Assembly: GCA_016873775.1 (NCBI GenBank)
Contig: VGWC01000007.1
Location: 1-58,532, forward strand
Direction: 5' to 3'
Length of the DNA stretch: 58,532 bases
DNA from: Ignavibacteria bacterium
GTDB lineage: Bacteria > Bacteroidota > Ignavibacteria > UBA10030 > F1-140-MAGs086
Positions 18,601-27,413 of the stretch are shown piece after piece. The notes under the pieces were generated by a model. That model was not told where the DNA came from. It searched no databases and saw only the letters and a list, made by a program, of their open reading frames with translations. The position numbers and the translations under genes were made by a program. Numbering within the stretch: position 1 is the stretch's first letter; every line of letters starts with the position of its first letter.

Positions 18601-19009
18601 CGCAAATGACAAACGCAATTGGAGTTCTTCGACAAACAACGGAACGCCGGGAAAGGCGAACAGCATTTTTACTTCATCAAAACCAACGGCAACCTCGCTC
18701 TCATTTTCACCCAATCCGTTTTCTCCCGATGGCGATGGCTTTGAGGATTTTACGATTGTGAATTACAACATTCCGACAAACGTTGCATCAATTCGCATTC
18801 GCATGTTCGATGTGAAAGGAAGAATGCTACGCCAACTTTCTCACAACGAACCAAGCGGTGCGACGGGAGAAATTATTTGGGACGGAAAAGATGATGATGG
18901 AAAAACTGTTCGCATCGGAACGTATATTGTTTTTCTCGAAGCGTTGGATTCATTCGGCGGAAATGTGTATTCAACAAAAGCAGTTGTTGTCGTTGCAGCA
19001 AAAATGTAA
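15656..19009 (+). CDS. Large secreted protein, three lamin-tail modules, FlgD-like C-terminus
   Basis: About 1117 residues. The first ~15 residues (MMLLFVSEQILSQ) look like the end of a signal peptide; part of its basic N-terminus may be encoded by the palindrome. Three lamin-tail domains begin with VVNEIMYxP at nucleotides 16538, 17361 and 18178, evenly spaced by about 820 bases. Each is preceded by a CARDB-like Ig module (DVTN/ENIGLN-type strands). The C-terminus has SFSPNPFSPDGDGFEDFTIV and an Ig-like FlgD-type fold (WDGKDDDGKTVRIGTYIV), used instead of the FPNPFNP tail by many T9SS cargoes. Probably a surface-attached protein; the ligand is unknown. Confidence 0.85.
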   Translation: MMLLFVSEQILSQTYFIPYQQNFDSVTPPVLPNNWTTTTNRRPNGDFKTIASAPRSSPNAVIDSNSIIAQSLFSPQLNFTGKIGDSLLFFERRNTTHHSGIIVDAIVNNDTTSPITISDTLRNVVANSYIRRAFSLPNVLNNQSQVQFRWRVLGDSGTSAGFVRFDDIAITAKTQFDASVTNIAFLPMFPIVGDSIRVIATIKNVGLFSFQNDTVKFYFDANKDSSAQQNELFDTKIISSIITPNDSAFAEGIFPNAQFGNQRFIVQSKLANDDDNSNDEFIAEIEVGVPKYSLVVNEIMYKPLSPEPEWLEIVNASNDSINLKQWKISDKNIATKHTITTKDFWLKKDSFVVVVKDSESFFEIHPFVLSKVFVVSSFPSLNNDSDDVVLFDNRNAVMDSVHYKSSWGGSYKSLERIFADSSSLSQSNFGSCIDTARSTPGKINSLTPKEFDIALARMFISPINPLPNSTVSLNTVVKNIGLNTLTSFTIRFYRDANRDSISQINEEIFSDVISQTLNYLDSITFSKMYDSITTGEKYFIVKAEINNDGNLQNNIAYANVTTSILPQSVVVNEIMYAPNGDEPEWVELYNNTGDSLDLKTWKISDNNIETKVPITSLTTILPPDSFVVLTKDTVAFNSIHSTIPSLLLQVSQLPSFNNTGDEVVVYDASGSTIDSVQYKPSWGGNIEGKSLERIFFDSLSNDSTNWGSCEIASTPGERNFITPLDNDVKVKGIFSSRNESQITISAIVENIGLNVVNNFDVKFFDDGNNDSLAQSNELIGTKSISNTNLNYKDSIEVSFDWNTRFSGRRNIICICDITNDERRSNDTLISSVAFPYAENSIVVNEIMYEPLSHKAEYVELYNRSNDTLDIMNWNISSARDTNSSPTQFKLSNTTLNILPKHYFVLVSDSSFITQFPNFDTALAKLLIVNKSSLNLNNDEDDVVLLDLTNTAIDSVHYSYKWHNPELLSTQGHSLERINPNVAANDKRNWSSSTNNGTPGKANSIFTSSKPTATSLSFSPNPFSPDGDGFEDFTIVNYNIPTNVASIRIRMFDVKGRMLRQLSHNEPSGATGEIIWDGKDDDGKTVRIGTYIVFLEALDSFGGNVYSTKAVVVVAAKM

Positions 19010-19548
19010 TGGAAAAAGTTTTGTTTATATCAATGACGGAAAAAACTGCATATCGAATTTTATTGGGAGGAACAACGCTGTGGTGCATTGCAATTCTTTC
19101 ACCGCCGTTTCTTTTAACGCAAGATTTTTCAGTAATCGCGTTCGCAGTAAAAAAAATGTTCGCTCCCGTTTGTCATCAAATAAGCGAACGAAGCATATCC
19201 ATTGTTGATATTCCGCTTGCAGTGTGCGCGCGCTGTTCGGCAATGTATTTTTCCTTTTTTTTCGGAATATTGTTCTGGAAAAAATTATCCTCGCTTTCGT
19301 TGTTTTCGTTTCCCAACGTTTTCATAGTTCTTCTTCCTCTCGCACTCGATGTGCTGGTGAATATTTCCGGAATCAGCGAACAATATTCGTTCTTCCAAAC
19401 TTCACATCTCGTACGAAGAATCGTTACAGGAACGCTTGTTGGATTTTCATTCGGCGTTGCGTTTGTATCTGTTTTTATTAGCGCGACAAAAGAAATTATT
19501 TTTTTCAAACCTAACCTTCACATTGATTATGAATCCCAAACCAAGTAA
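19009..19548 (+). CDS. DUF2085 membrane protein
   Basis: A 179-residue integral membrane protein. The DUF2085 signature is clear: CHQISERSISI followed by PLAVCARCSAMYFSFFFG, with the Cys-His and paired-Cys residues kept, then three further hydrophobic segments. Function is unknown. Its ATG shares one base with the stop of the lamin-tail gene (TAATG), so the two are translationally coupled, and it overlaps the next membrane protein gene by 20 bases. Confidence 0.82.
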   Translation: MEKVLFISMTEKTAYRILLGGTTLWCIAILSPPFLLTQDFSVIAFAVKKMFAPVCHQISERSISIVDIPLAVCARCSAMYFSFFFGILFWKKLSSLSLFSFPNVFIVLLPLALDVLVNISGISEQYSFFQTSHLVRRIVTGTLVGFSFGVAFVSVFISATKEIIFFKPNLHIDYESQTK

Positions 19549-20065
19549 AATGTTGCCCGTGCTGTATGCAGGTGTTTTAACGGGAGTTATCTCGTCATTT
19601 CCGTTGTTAAGTTTTATCAATTGTTGTTGTTGCGCCGGAATTCTTGGAGGCGGCGTGATTGCAGTATTTTTTTACAAGCAACATTTTATTCCGGAAATGC
19701 CGCTGATGACTTCAGGCGATTGTTTGCAAGTTGGCGCGCTTTCGGGACTTGTCGGTGCATGTATTTCATTTCTCCTTTCCGGATTTTTCACTGCATTATT
19801 CGGAGAAATGATGCGCGAAATGATATTACGCTGGTTTAGCGACTCTCGCAATTTGTTTCCTCCCGATGCGTTTTATCAACTGGAAAATGCAATGCGTCAA
19901 ATGGAAATGGGATATTCATTCTGGAATTTAATTTTTTCACTTCTCCTATATCCTGTTTTTGGAATGTTCGGAGGATTTATCGGATGGGGAATTTTTAAGC
20001 CAAAAGTTGTGTATGTTCAGCAAGTTCAAAATCAACAAATTTCCAATCAATCGCCATCGCAGTGA
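19529..20065 (+). CDS. Membrane protein with CCCC motif, function unknown
   Basis: A 178-residue protein with four hydrophobic segments (near residues 8-30, 32-48, 70-95 and 130-155). The second begins with the striking run FINCCCCAGILGGG, a motif I have seen in small conserved membrane proteins of uncharacterised function. The C-terminus is polar and Gln/Asn-rich. ATG 19529 is preferred over an earlier in-frame TTG-type start because it leaves a 20-base overlap with the DUF2085 gene and begins just before the first membrane segment. Confidence 0.72.
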   Translation: MNPKPSKMLPVLYAGVLTGVISSFPLLSFINCCCCAGILGGGVIAVFFYKQHFIPEMPLMTSGDCLQVGALSGLVGACISFLLSGFFTALFGEMMREMILRWFSDSRNLFPPDAFYQLENAMRQMEMGYSFWNLIFSLLLYPVFGMFGGFIGWGIFKPKVVYVQQVQNQQISNQSPSQ

Positions 20066-20118
20066 AATGAACAAAAGCAACGGTAAAAAAATACTGCTCG
20101 ATAAATAATGTTCGCAAC

Positions 20119-22197
20119 GTGAAAAATATCTTTTCAAAAAATTCCACTTCCATGTTGCTGTTGTTAATTCTTGCTGCTGTCGAGAACATACTATCGGAAA
20201 ATAATTCCGTGAACAATGTGCTTTCTCATTCTGCGTACATAACAATATTCCCTTCCGAACAATCGCTTTCCATTGTTGATACGTTTGTTGTTGTAACTTC
20301 CGGTTCCGAAATTCCGCTTCGGCTTTCCCAAACGTTTGAAATTGATGCTGCAGAAATCAACGGAAGAAGAACCATTCCACTTCGCGAAGGAGCATTGTTG
20401 CAGATTCGCGATGTGCTTTCCGATACCAATACAATCGTCCTTCAGTATCACGGAAGAACGCCGTCGAACGAAATGACACATTGTTCCGATTCGTTTGCAG
20501 TGTTGCGCGAAGAAGACGTGTTACCGCAAGGTTTTCACGATTATCGTTTTGCAACAATAACGTTGCAGGTTCCGAATGATTGGGAGGCAATTGCTTCTGG
20601 GAAACTGATAGAAAAAAAAACGGAAAACGATTCGGTAATTTTTTGCTGGAAAACGGAAACGCTCGTTCCTTCGTTAGGATGGTTTGTTGCGGGAAAATAT
20701 TATGTTGCTACAACCTATGTTGATTCGATTCCGATAATGACGTATGTATCTTTTTCGGATACGGCGGTTGTGGAAAAATTACATTCACTTTCCAAAAATG
20801 TTTTGAAGGTATTTCAGGAAAAATTCAACACCTATCGCTTTCCGAAACTTGCGATCGTGGAAGTCGAAGATTTTGTTGCGGGGAAAAACGTTGCCGCCGC
20901 TGCATATCCTTCGTGTATTCTTGTTAAGAAACAAACGTTTGCGACGCAAGATACATTCAATTCTGCGATGGAAATTCTTCCACATGAAATAGCGCATCAA
21001 TGGTGGCCACTTTCTGTTTTTGTCAATGATGAAGACCTCGCCGTGCTTTCCGAAGGATTGTGCGAATTCTCTGCGCGTTTGTTCCACGAAACAAACGGCG
21101 ACAACAGTATGCGAGATGATTTGCAATATCATCCGTTATTGCGTTCGTTGATAGTGCGCGCACAACAACAGAACGAAGTTCCGTTGCAAAAGAAAGCGGA
21201 TTTGCGCACTATTCCGACGCAGTATTTGAAAGCGTATTATGTGCATACGATGCTGCGCATTGTCATCGGCGAAAAAAAATATGAAGAATTGCTTTCTGCA
21301 TTTGCAAAAAATTTTTGGATGAAAAAAATTTCGCTTGATGATTTTCAAACACTTGCGGAAGTTCTTTCTGAAAAAAACCTCGATTGGTTTTTTGAGCAAT
21401 GGGTAAAAAACACCGGCATTCCACGTTTGAAATTATACAATGTGAAAACGTTTTTTTCGGAACAACACTGGCGAACAAAAGGAAACGTGCGAGTTGTCGG
21501 TTATAAACAATTTACAACGCCGGTTTTTGTTGAAGCGCGGAGTGAACGGGATACCGTAGAGAAAAAAATTTTTTTAGGAAAACTTGAAAACGGAAAATAT
21601 ATAAACGATGTTTCATTCGAAATACGTACGAAGGAGAAACCGCGAGAAGTTATTCTCAACCCTCGCAGAGATATTTTGCTTTCTAAAAAGATGCCGCCGC
21701 GATTCAGCGATTTGCGTGAACCAGCAGATGGGATAATGATTATCGGCTCAAAAGCAAATACGGATTCGTTGTGGAAGTACGCGCGAAGAGATTCAGCGAC
21801 AATGGACAAAGGAGGATGGTGGATTACGATGAAAGTGGATTCTGCAGTTACTCTTTCCGATTTACAGCGCGCGCGTGTTTTTCTGTATGGAACGAAAAAA
21901 CAAAATTCCATCGCGGAGAAATTTGAAAAATATTTTCCCTTGCGTATAGTGAACGATTCTGCTATGTATCGGGATTCAATTTGGTTCGATACGACAAACA
22001 CACTTGGAGTTATGGAAATTGCAGACAATTCTTTTTCTGCAAACGGTTTAGTTTGTTGGATTGCGCCGATTGGAAACAATGTTCAGATGCAACTATTACC
22101 GTATCCTCATTCGTATGTTGTTTTCAGAGAAGGCATACGCGTTGCTGAAGGAACGTGGGAAATTGAAGATGAAGAATATGCAGTGAAAATACAATAA
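20119..22197 (+). CDS. M1-family metallopeptidase-like protein
   Basis: A 692-residue secreted or membrane-tethered M1-like peptidase. The zinc site is present: HEIAHQWW (HExxH) with the third ligand Glu in LSEGLCEF about 18 residues on. The exopeptidase GAMEN motif is not recognisable; AAAAYPS occupies that region, so the aminopeptidase specificity is doubtful. Start is GTG 20119 (VKNIFSKNSTSMLLLLILAA); an alternative ATG at 20152 begins inside the hydrophobic core. The C-terminal ~180 residues have no assigned domain. It follows the two membrane proteins after 53 bases. Confidence 0.85.
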   Translation: MKNIFSKNSTSMLLLLILAAVENILSENNSVNNVLSHSAYITIFPSEQSLSIVDTFVVVTSGSEIPLRLSQTFEIDAAEINGRRTIPLREGALLQIRDVLSDTNTIVLQYHGRTPSNEMTHCSDSFAVLREEDVLPQGFHDYRFATITLQVPNDWEAIASGKLIEKKTENDSVIFCWKTETLVPSLGWFVAGKYYVATTYVDSIPIMTYVSFSDTAVVEKLHSLSKNVLKVFQEKFNTYRFPKLAIVEVEDFVAGKNVAAAAYPSCILVKKQTFATQDTFNSAMEILPHEIAHQWWPLSVFVNDEDLAVLSEGLCEFSARLFHETNGDNSMRDDLQYHPLLRSLIVRAQQQNEVPLQKKADLRTIPTQYLKAYYVHTMLRIVIGEKKYEELLSAFAKNFWMKKISLDDFQTLAEVLSEKNLDWFFEQWVKNTGIPRLKLYNVKTFFSEQHWRTKGNVRVVGYKQFTTPVFVEARSERDTVEKKIFLGKLENGKYINDVSFEIRTKEKPREVILNPRRDILLSKKMPPRFSDLREPADGIMIIGSKANTDSLWKYARRDSATMDKGGWWITMKVDSAVTLSDLQRARVFLYGTKKQNSIAEKFEKYFPLRIVNDSAMYRDSIWFDTTNTLGVMEIADNSFSANGLVCWIAPIGNNVQMQLLPYPHSYVVFREGIRVAEGTWEIEDEEYAVKIQ

Positions 22198-22299
22198 CGA
22201 ACGAGAAAAATTCAAAAGTTTTCGATTTACGTTTGAAATCTAAAAAAGAATTTACTACATTTTCCCACGATTTGAAAAATTAATTAGGTTACGAACTTT

Positions 22300-24864
22300 A
22301 TGATTCCACTTCGCACATACACAGTTGTTCCATCCATTCCTTCACAGTTGGCACGGCTCAATGAACTTGCCTTCAACCTTTGGTGGTCGTGGAGTCATGA
22401 TGCAGTTGATTTGTTTTCGCGTCTTGACCCGGAACTGTGGGAAAAAAGTAATTTCAATCCGATAAAATTGCTTGGTTCAATCAAGCAGGAAAAGTTATTT
22501 GAGCGAATAAACGACGATGGATTTCTTTCCCAAATGAAACGTGTGCTGGAACAATTTGACGCGTATATGTCAAAAAAAACGTGGTTCGAGAAAAATTATT
22601 CCGATTGTCTTGATAAAAAAATTGCGTACTTCTCGATGGAGTTCGGAATTACTGATTGCCTTCCGATTTATTCCGGTGGTTTGGGAATTCTCGCTGGTGA
22701 CCATTTGAAATCCGCTTCCGATTTAGGTTTGCCTCTCGTTGGCGTTGGACTGTTGTATCAACTTGGATATTTTCATCAACGATTGAATAACGATGGTTAT
22801 CAACTGGAAGATTATCGGACGAATGATTTTTACAATATGCCGATTCGGCTGCAACGGACAGTTGACGGGAAGCCGTTAGTTATTGTCGTGCATTATCCAG
22901 CGCGAAAAGTATATGCCCAAGTTTGGATTGCACAAATAGGCCGTGTTCCATTGGTATTGCTTGATACAAACATTCCGCAAAATGCTCAACAGGACCAGGA
23001 TATTTGCGATAAATTGTACGGCGGCGACCAGGAAGAATTGCGTATTAAACAGGAAGTAATGCTTGGCATCGGCGGAATGTATGCATTGGAAGCATTAGGA
23101 ATTCACCCAACGGTGTATCATATGAACGAAGGACACGCAGCATTTCTAACGATGGAACATATTCGAAAATATGTTCAAACAGGACTTTCTCTTGAAGAAT
23201 CAATAGAGATAGTGCGCGCAGGCAATATATTTACTACACATACACCCGTTCCTGCTGGTATAGATAAATTTCCAAGTGATGTTTTACAAAAATATTTGAA
23301 ACATTATTGCGACGAGTTGGGAATTCCGTTTGAACAATTCCGCGCGATAGGATTGGAAAAACCGTGGGATACAAGCGATACGTTTTCGATGGCTGTGCTT
23401 GCGTTGCGTTTGTCGGTGTATAGTAACGGAGTGAGTAAGTTGCATGGGGAAGTATCGCAAAAAATGTGGACGCATGTTTACCCCGATATTCCCACGCAAG
23501 AAATTCCGATTCAGCATATTACGAACGGTGTGCATATAGATACGTGGCTTTCGCGAGATATGGCAGGATTATTTGACCGTTACATCGGAACACGGTGGAG
23601 AGAAAATCCTGCAGACCCGGAAATTTGGAAACGCATTGATACTATTCCCGATGGTGAACTTTGGCGTACACACGAACGGCGTCGAGAACGACTAATTGCT
23701 TATGCAAGAAAACGAATGAAAGAGCAATTAGAAAAACGCGGAGAAGCATTGAATGAAATTGAAATGGCATCATCCGTTCTGAATCCTGAAACACTTACGA
23801 TAGGATTTGCGCGGCGATTCGCAACATATAAACGCGGGAGTTTACTCTTCAGAGATATTGAACGATTAGTAAAAATTCTCTCGGAAAATGCGCATCCTGT
23901 GCAGATTATTTATGCAGGAAAAGCGCATCCAAAAGATGAACCGGGGAAAGATGTTATTCGGGAAATCATTCACAAAATTCGCGATGAACGCTTACACGAT
24001 AAAATAATCTTTCTTGAAGATTATGATTTCTCGCTTGCGCGTTATCTTGTTCGCGGGGTAGATATTTGGCTGAACACTCCTTTGCGTCCACGAGAAGCAA
24101 GCGGAACAAGCGGAATGAAAGCGGCAATTAATGGCGTACTCAATCTTTCTATTCTTGATGGTTGGTGGGATGAAGCGTATGTGCAAGGTAATGGTTGGGC
24201 AATTGGGAAAAAAGAAGTGTACGATTCCGAAGTGTTGCAGAACAAAGTCGAATCCGATGCTATTTATGATTTGTTGGAAAAAGAAATTGTTCCACTTTTC
24301 TATGACCGTAAGCGCGATTTTATTCCCCACGGTTGGATTGCAATGATGAAACAAGATTTAAAACAATTGTGTCCTGCATTCAATACACATCGAATGGTAA
24401 GCGATTATGCAAGAAACTATTATGTGCCAATGATTCAGCATAAAACTACACTGTCGGAAAATAATTACTCGCGCGGCAAATCGCTTGCAAAATGGAAACA
24501 TTCAGTGAAGCAGCATTGGGGAAAAATTAAACTTGAATCGTTGAAGACTAACGGACATGACCAATTGTTGGTGCATTCTGAATTAAATATCGTCGTAGAA
24601 ATGTTTTTGGATTCGATTCGTCCAGATGATGTAAGTGTTGAAGTGTTATATGGTTTGATAGATAAGAATCAACAAATTGTCGAGTGGGAAATATTGCAAC
24701 TTGCTCATCAAAGTGAACAGAAAAAAGGTCACCATATTTTTGCAGGAAATATTCCGTGTCGTACAAGCGGTTTGCACGGATTTCAGGTTCGCGTTTTACC
24801 GAAACACGATGATTCCAGTTCAAAATTTGAAACGGGATTAATATTTTGGCCACAGGGAGCATAA
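22300..24864 (+). CDS. glgP: Alpha-glucan (glycogen/maltodextrin) phosphorylase
   Basis: An 854-residue GT35 enzyme that releases glucose-1-phosphate from alpha-1,4-glucans. It belongs to the subfamily with an N-terminal DUF3417 domain (RLNELAFNLWWSWSHDAVDL). YFSMEFGITDCLPIYSGGLG, the central NEGHAAFL, and the pyridoxal-phosphate loop REASGTSGMKAAINGVLNLS with its Lys at about residue 607 are all present. It has its own transcription unit, 100 bases after the M1-like gene. A short hairpin at 24960-24986 follows. Confidence 0.96.
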   Translation: MIPLRTYTVVPSIPSQLARLNELAFNLWWSWSHDAVDLFSRLDPELWEKSNFNPIKLLGSIKQEKLFERINDDGFLSQMKRVLEQFDAYMSKKTWFEKNYSDCLDKKIAYFSMEFGITDCLPIYSGGLGILAGDHLKSASDLGLPLVGVGLLYQLGYFHQRLNNDGYQLEDYRTNDFYNMPIRLQRTVDGKPLVIVVHYPARKVYAQVWIAQIGRVPLVLLDTNIPQNAQQDQDICDKLYGGDQEELRIKQEVMLGIGGMYALEALGIHPTVYHMNEGHAAFLTMEHIRKYVQTGLSLEESIEIVRAGNIFTTHTPVPAGIDKFPSDVLQKYLKHYCDELGIPFEQFRAIGLEKPWDTSDTFSMAVLALRLSVYSNGVSKLHGEVSQKMWTHVYPDIPTQEIPIQHITNGVHIDTWLSRDMAGLFDRYIGTRWRENPADPEIWKRIDTIPDGELWRTHERRRERLIAYARKRMKEQLEKRGEALNEIEMASSVLNPETLTIGFARRFATYKRGSLLFRDIERLVKILSENAHPVQIIYAGKAHPKDEPGKDVIREIIHKIRDERLHDKIIFLEDYDFSLARYLVRGVDIWLNTPLRPREASGTSGMKAAINGVLNLSILDGWWDEAYVQGNGWAIGKKEVYDSEVLQNKVESDAIYDLLEKEIVPLFYDRKRDFIPHGWIAMMKQDLKQLCPAFNTHRMVSDYARNYYVPMIQHKTTLSENNYSRGKSLAKWKHSVKQHWGKIKLESLKTNGHDQLLVHSELNIVVEMFLDSIRPDDVSVEVLYGLIDKNQQIVEWEILQLAHQSEQKKGHHIFAGNIPCRTSGLHGFQVRVLPKHDDSSSKFETGLIFWPQGA

Positions 24865-25073
24865 TGCAAACAAATCGTTAAACGATTTATTCCTTTACTT
24901 AAAAATATTCCGTGGAAAAAGTGTTGGGTGCTTTCGTTTTTAATGAAAGTACAAAAAGTTTGAATAGGAATTTTTCCTGTTCAATTTCAATAACTAATTC
25001 ATAAACCATATACTTCTGATACAATTTTGAATGTGTTCGTTCCGTGTTATATGAAGCGTAATGCGAATGAACA

Positions 25074-25958
25074 TTATCGCTGTTTCATAGCGTAAATTTT
25101 TGAGGCTGTTGCAAGTGTAAAGAGCATAAAAAATAATCCCGCCAAAACATCCACCACGTAGTGATACCGCAAGTACACGGTACTGAAAATAAGTAACGCT
25201 CCTGCAATCATAATAATCCATCGTGTTTTGATGTGAAATTTTTTCGAAAGGAACATTACGATAAGTGTCAGTTGAGTATGTCCGCTCGGAAAAACATCGC
25301 GTTGTACATAATCAATCGGATGAGAAACGTTCGTTGGAATTGATTCTCCCGCGTTGATAATTTCTCTGCAAACATTGGTGAGAAACATTCCCGGAAGTTC
25401 AATATCGAGTTGCGAAAAATCGTGCAATGTAAATCGCGGACCAACTGCAGGGACAAGAAAATACCCGATGTATGAAAGGAAAAAACCATACACGATGCAA
25501 AACACCGCAAAGCGAAATTCTTCTTTCGGTTCTCTTCGATACAATTCCATTCCTAAAAGAAGAAAGAGAAAATAATAACTCGTGTATGCGAGTTGTAAAA
25601 TTTCCGTTAGAAAAGGAGAGGAAATTGTGTGCAACCATTGAGTTGGGTTTGTTCCAAACATCCACCAGTCCAACGCAATGAGGACATCATCAAAATCGTA
25701 TTGCCACAACGGATGAATCATTCCGTATGTTTCTTTAAAAACAAGAGGAACGAGTATTACAGGATACCATGCATAAATGAAGCGAAGAATTTTTAATTCG
25801 TTTTTTGAAAGAACAATAATTCCGAATGACGCAACGCAATTGATAAGAATAAAAAGAAATGCGTTCGGAATGGAAGGAAAGAAAAAACAGTTGAGAAGTG
25901 TGAGAAAAAAAAGAAAACAAACGGAAATGAAATCCGTTGGGGAAAGTGAACGCATCAA
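25074..25958 (-). CDS. PAP2-superfamily membrane phosphatase/phosphotransferase
   Basis: A 294-residue protein with at least six membrane segments and the PAP2 motifs in order: RDVFPSGHTQL (C2, SGH) and LRYHYVVDVLAGL (C3, with the R-x5-H-x3-D pattern). The more divergent N-terminal part and length fit the inositolphosphorylceramide-synthase/AUR1-like PAP2 branch, so a role in lipid phosphoryl transfer is likely. It is the last gene of the rsmA-mgtE-PAP2 operon, 9 bases after mgtE. Confidence 0.88.
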   Translation of the reverse strand: MMRSLSPTDFISVCFLFFLTLLNCFFFPSIPNAFLFILINCVASFGIIVLSKNELKILRFIYAWYPVILVPLVFKETYGMIHPLWQYDFDDVLIALDWWMFGTNPTQWLHTISSPFLTEILQLAYTSYYFLFLLLGMELYRREPKEEFRFAVFCIVYGFFLSYIGYFLVPAVGPRFTLHDFSQLDIELPGMFLTNVCREIINAGESIPTNVSHPIDYVQRDVFPSGHTQLTLIVMFLSKKFHIKTRWIIMIAGALLIFSTVYLRYHYVVDVLAGLFFMLFTLATASKIYAMKQR

Positions 25959-25967
25959 AATTTTTCT

Positions 25968-27407
25968 TTAAACTAATCTGAGAAGTAATGTTGAAAGCGT
26001 TAAGAAAATTGACACGCCGATAATATCTTGAAAGGTTGTTTCAAATGGTCCTGCTGTTGCGGCAGGGTCGAAGCCGAGTTTTTTTGAAAGAACAGGAATC
26101 AGCGTTCCCATCGTTGCTGCAGTTGACATCGAGAGAAACATTGAAGAACCAACAACAACACCAATCATCAAATGCTGCGACCAAATTCCTGCAACGAGCC
26201 CTAATACAACTCCGCACACAATCGCCATCGTCCACACTGCGCGCATTTCTTGCCACCATTTTTTTTTCCAATCTGCAACTGCGATGTGTCCCGTTGATAA
26301 TCCGCGCACCATGATGACTGCGGCTTGTAATCCTGTGTTTCCGGAAATTGCAGAAATTACCGGCATAAAACTTGCAAGTATAATAAGACGACTCAATGTT
26401 TGATTATACATTGAAATAACTATTCCCGTACAAAGAGAAAGAGCCATTGATGCAAGGAGAAACGGTAAGCGCATTTTTGCTATTTCGAGCGGAGATTTTT
26501 TTTCTATTTCCGCTGCGTCGCTTCCCGCCATTTTGTACATATCTTCCGACGCTTCCTCTTCCATAACATCGACAATGTCATCATGCGAAATTGTTCCAAC
26601 GAGCGTTCCATCTCCGGCAACAATCGGTAGAATAACTAAATCGTACTTCTTGAATAAACGCGCAACTTCCTCTTGGTCAAGAAAAACATTTGCCGTAATA
26701 ACATCACGGTTCATAACGTTCCGAACTTTTTTCTGCGGCGAGTGCAACAAAATATCTTTCAACCGTAAATCGCCGACGAGTTTTCCAGTTTCATCAACAA
26801 TGAAGACGTTGTAAATTTCTTTCATTGTTTTCGAAGCTTTCCGAACAGCCGCAATTGCTCGATTCACAGTGTCGTTTGCAAATACTGCTACAAATTCTTT
26901 TGCCATTAAACCACCTGCAGATGTCGGTTCATATTGCAACAACTCCTGAACTTCACTCTGCGTCGGTTTGTCGAGACTTTCCAGAACTTGCTCTGCAATT
27001 TGCGCAGGCATCTCCGAAACTAAATCCGTTGCATCATCGGAATCGAGTTTGTTGATAATACTTGACAAGCGATGTTTGCCAAGAATTTCATACAACGAAG
27101 CGCGCTGCGCTTCATCGAGCATCGTGATGACTTCGCCGCCGATTTCTGCATCGAGCAAGTTGAAAAGATATTCTCCTTCTTCGCTGCTTAAGCGATTGAT
27201 GAGATGTGCAATATCTGCAGGATATAAATCGTACAACAAATTTGCAAGAACCGAAACGGATTTCAATCGAATCAACTCGCTGAATTCTTGAATCAGTTCC
27301 TCATCCACTTCAATCAACATTGGCGGAGAAAGAATTTCAATCTTCTCCGTGTCTTCTTGCTCAGGTATGTCGTGATTGTTTTCTATCTCGTTGAATTGTT
27401 CTTCCAT
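25968..27407 (-). CDS. mgtE: Magnesium transporter MgtE
   Basis: A 479-residue Mg2+ channel. It has the cytoplasmic superhelical N domain (about 30-150; ADIAHLINRLSSEEGEYLFN), a CBS pair (about 150-280; ends GTISHDDIVDVMEEEASED), the plug helix, and five membrane segments with the family pore region PVISAISGNTGLQAAVIMVR and a DPAATAGPF motif in the last third. Mg2+ binding to the N/CBS domains closes the pore in characterised homologues. Start 7 bases after the rsmA stop implies co-transcription. Confidence 0.96.
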   Translation of the reverse strand: MEEQFNEIENNHDIPEQEDTEKIEILSPPMLIEVDEELIQEFSELIRLKSVSVLANLLYDLYPADIAHLINRLSSEEGEYLFNLLDAEIGGEVITMLDEAQRASLYEILGKHRLSSIINKLDSDDATDLVSEMPAQIAEQVLESLDKPTQSEVQELLQYEPTSAGGLMAKEFVAVFANDTVNRAIAAVRKASKTMKEIYNVFIVDETGKLVGDLRLKDILLHSPQKKVRNVMNRDVITANVFLDQEEVARLFKKYDLVILPIVAGDGTLVGTISHDDIVDVMEEEASEDMYKMAGSDAAEIEKKSPLEIAKMRLPFLLASMALSLCTGIVISMYNQTLSRLIILASFMPVISAISGNTGLQAAVIMVRGLSTGHIAVADWKKKWWQEMRAVWTMAIVCGVVLGLVAGIWSQHLMIGVVVGSSMFLSMSTAATMGTLIPVLSKKLGFDPAATAGPFETTFQDIIGVSIFLTLSTLLLRLV

Positions 27408-27413
27408 TGTTCT

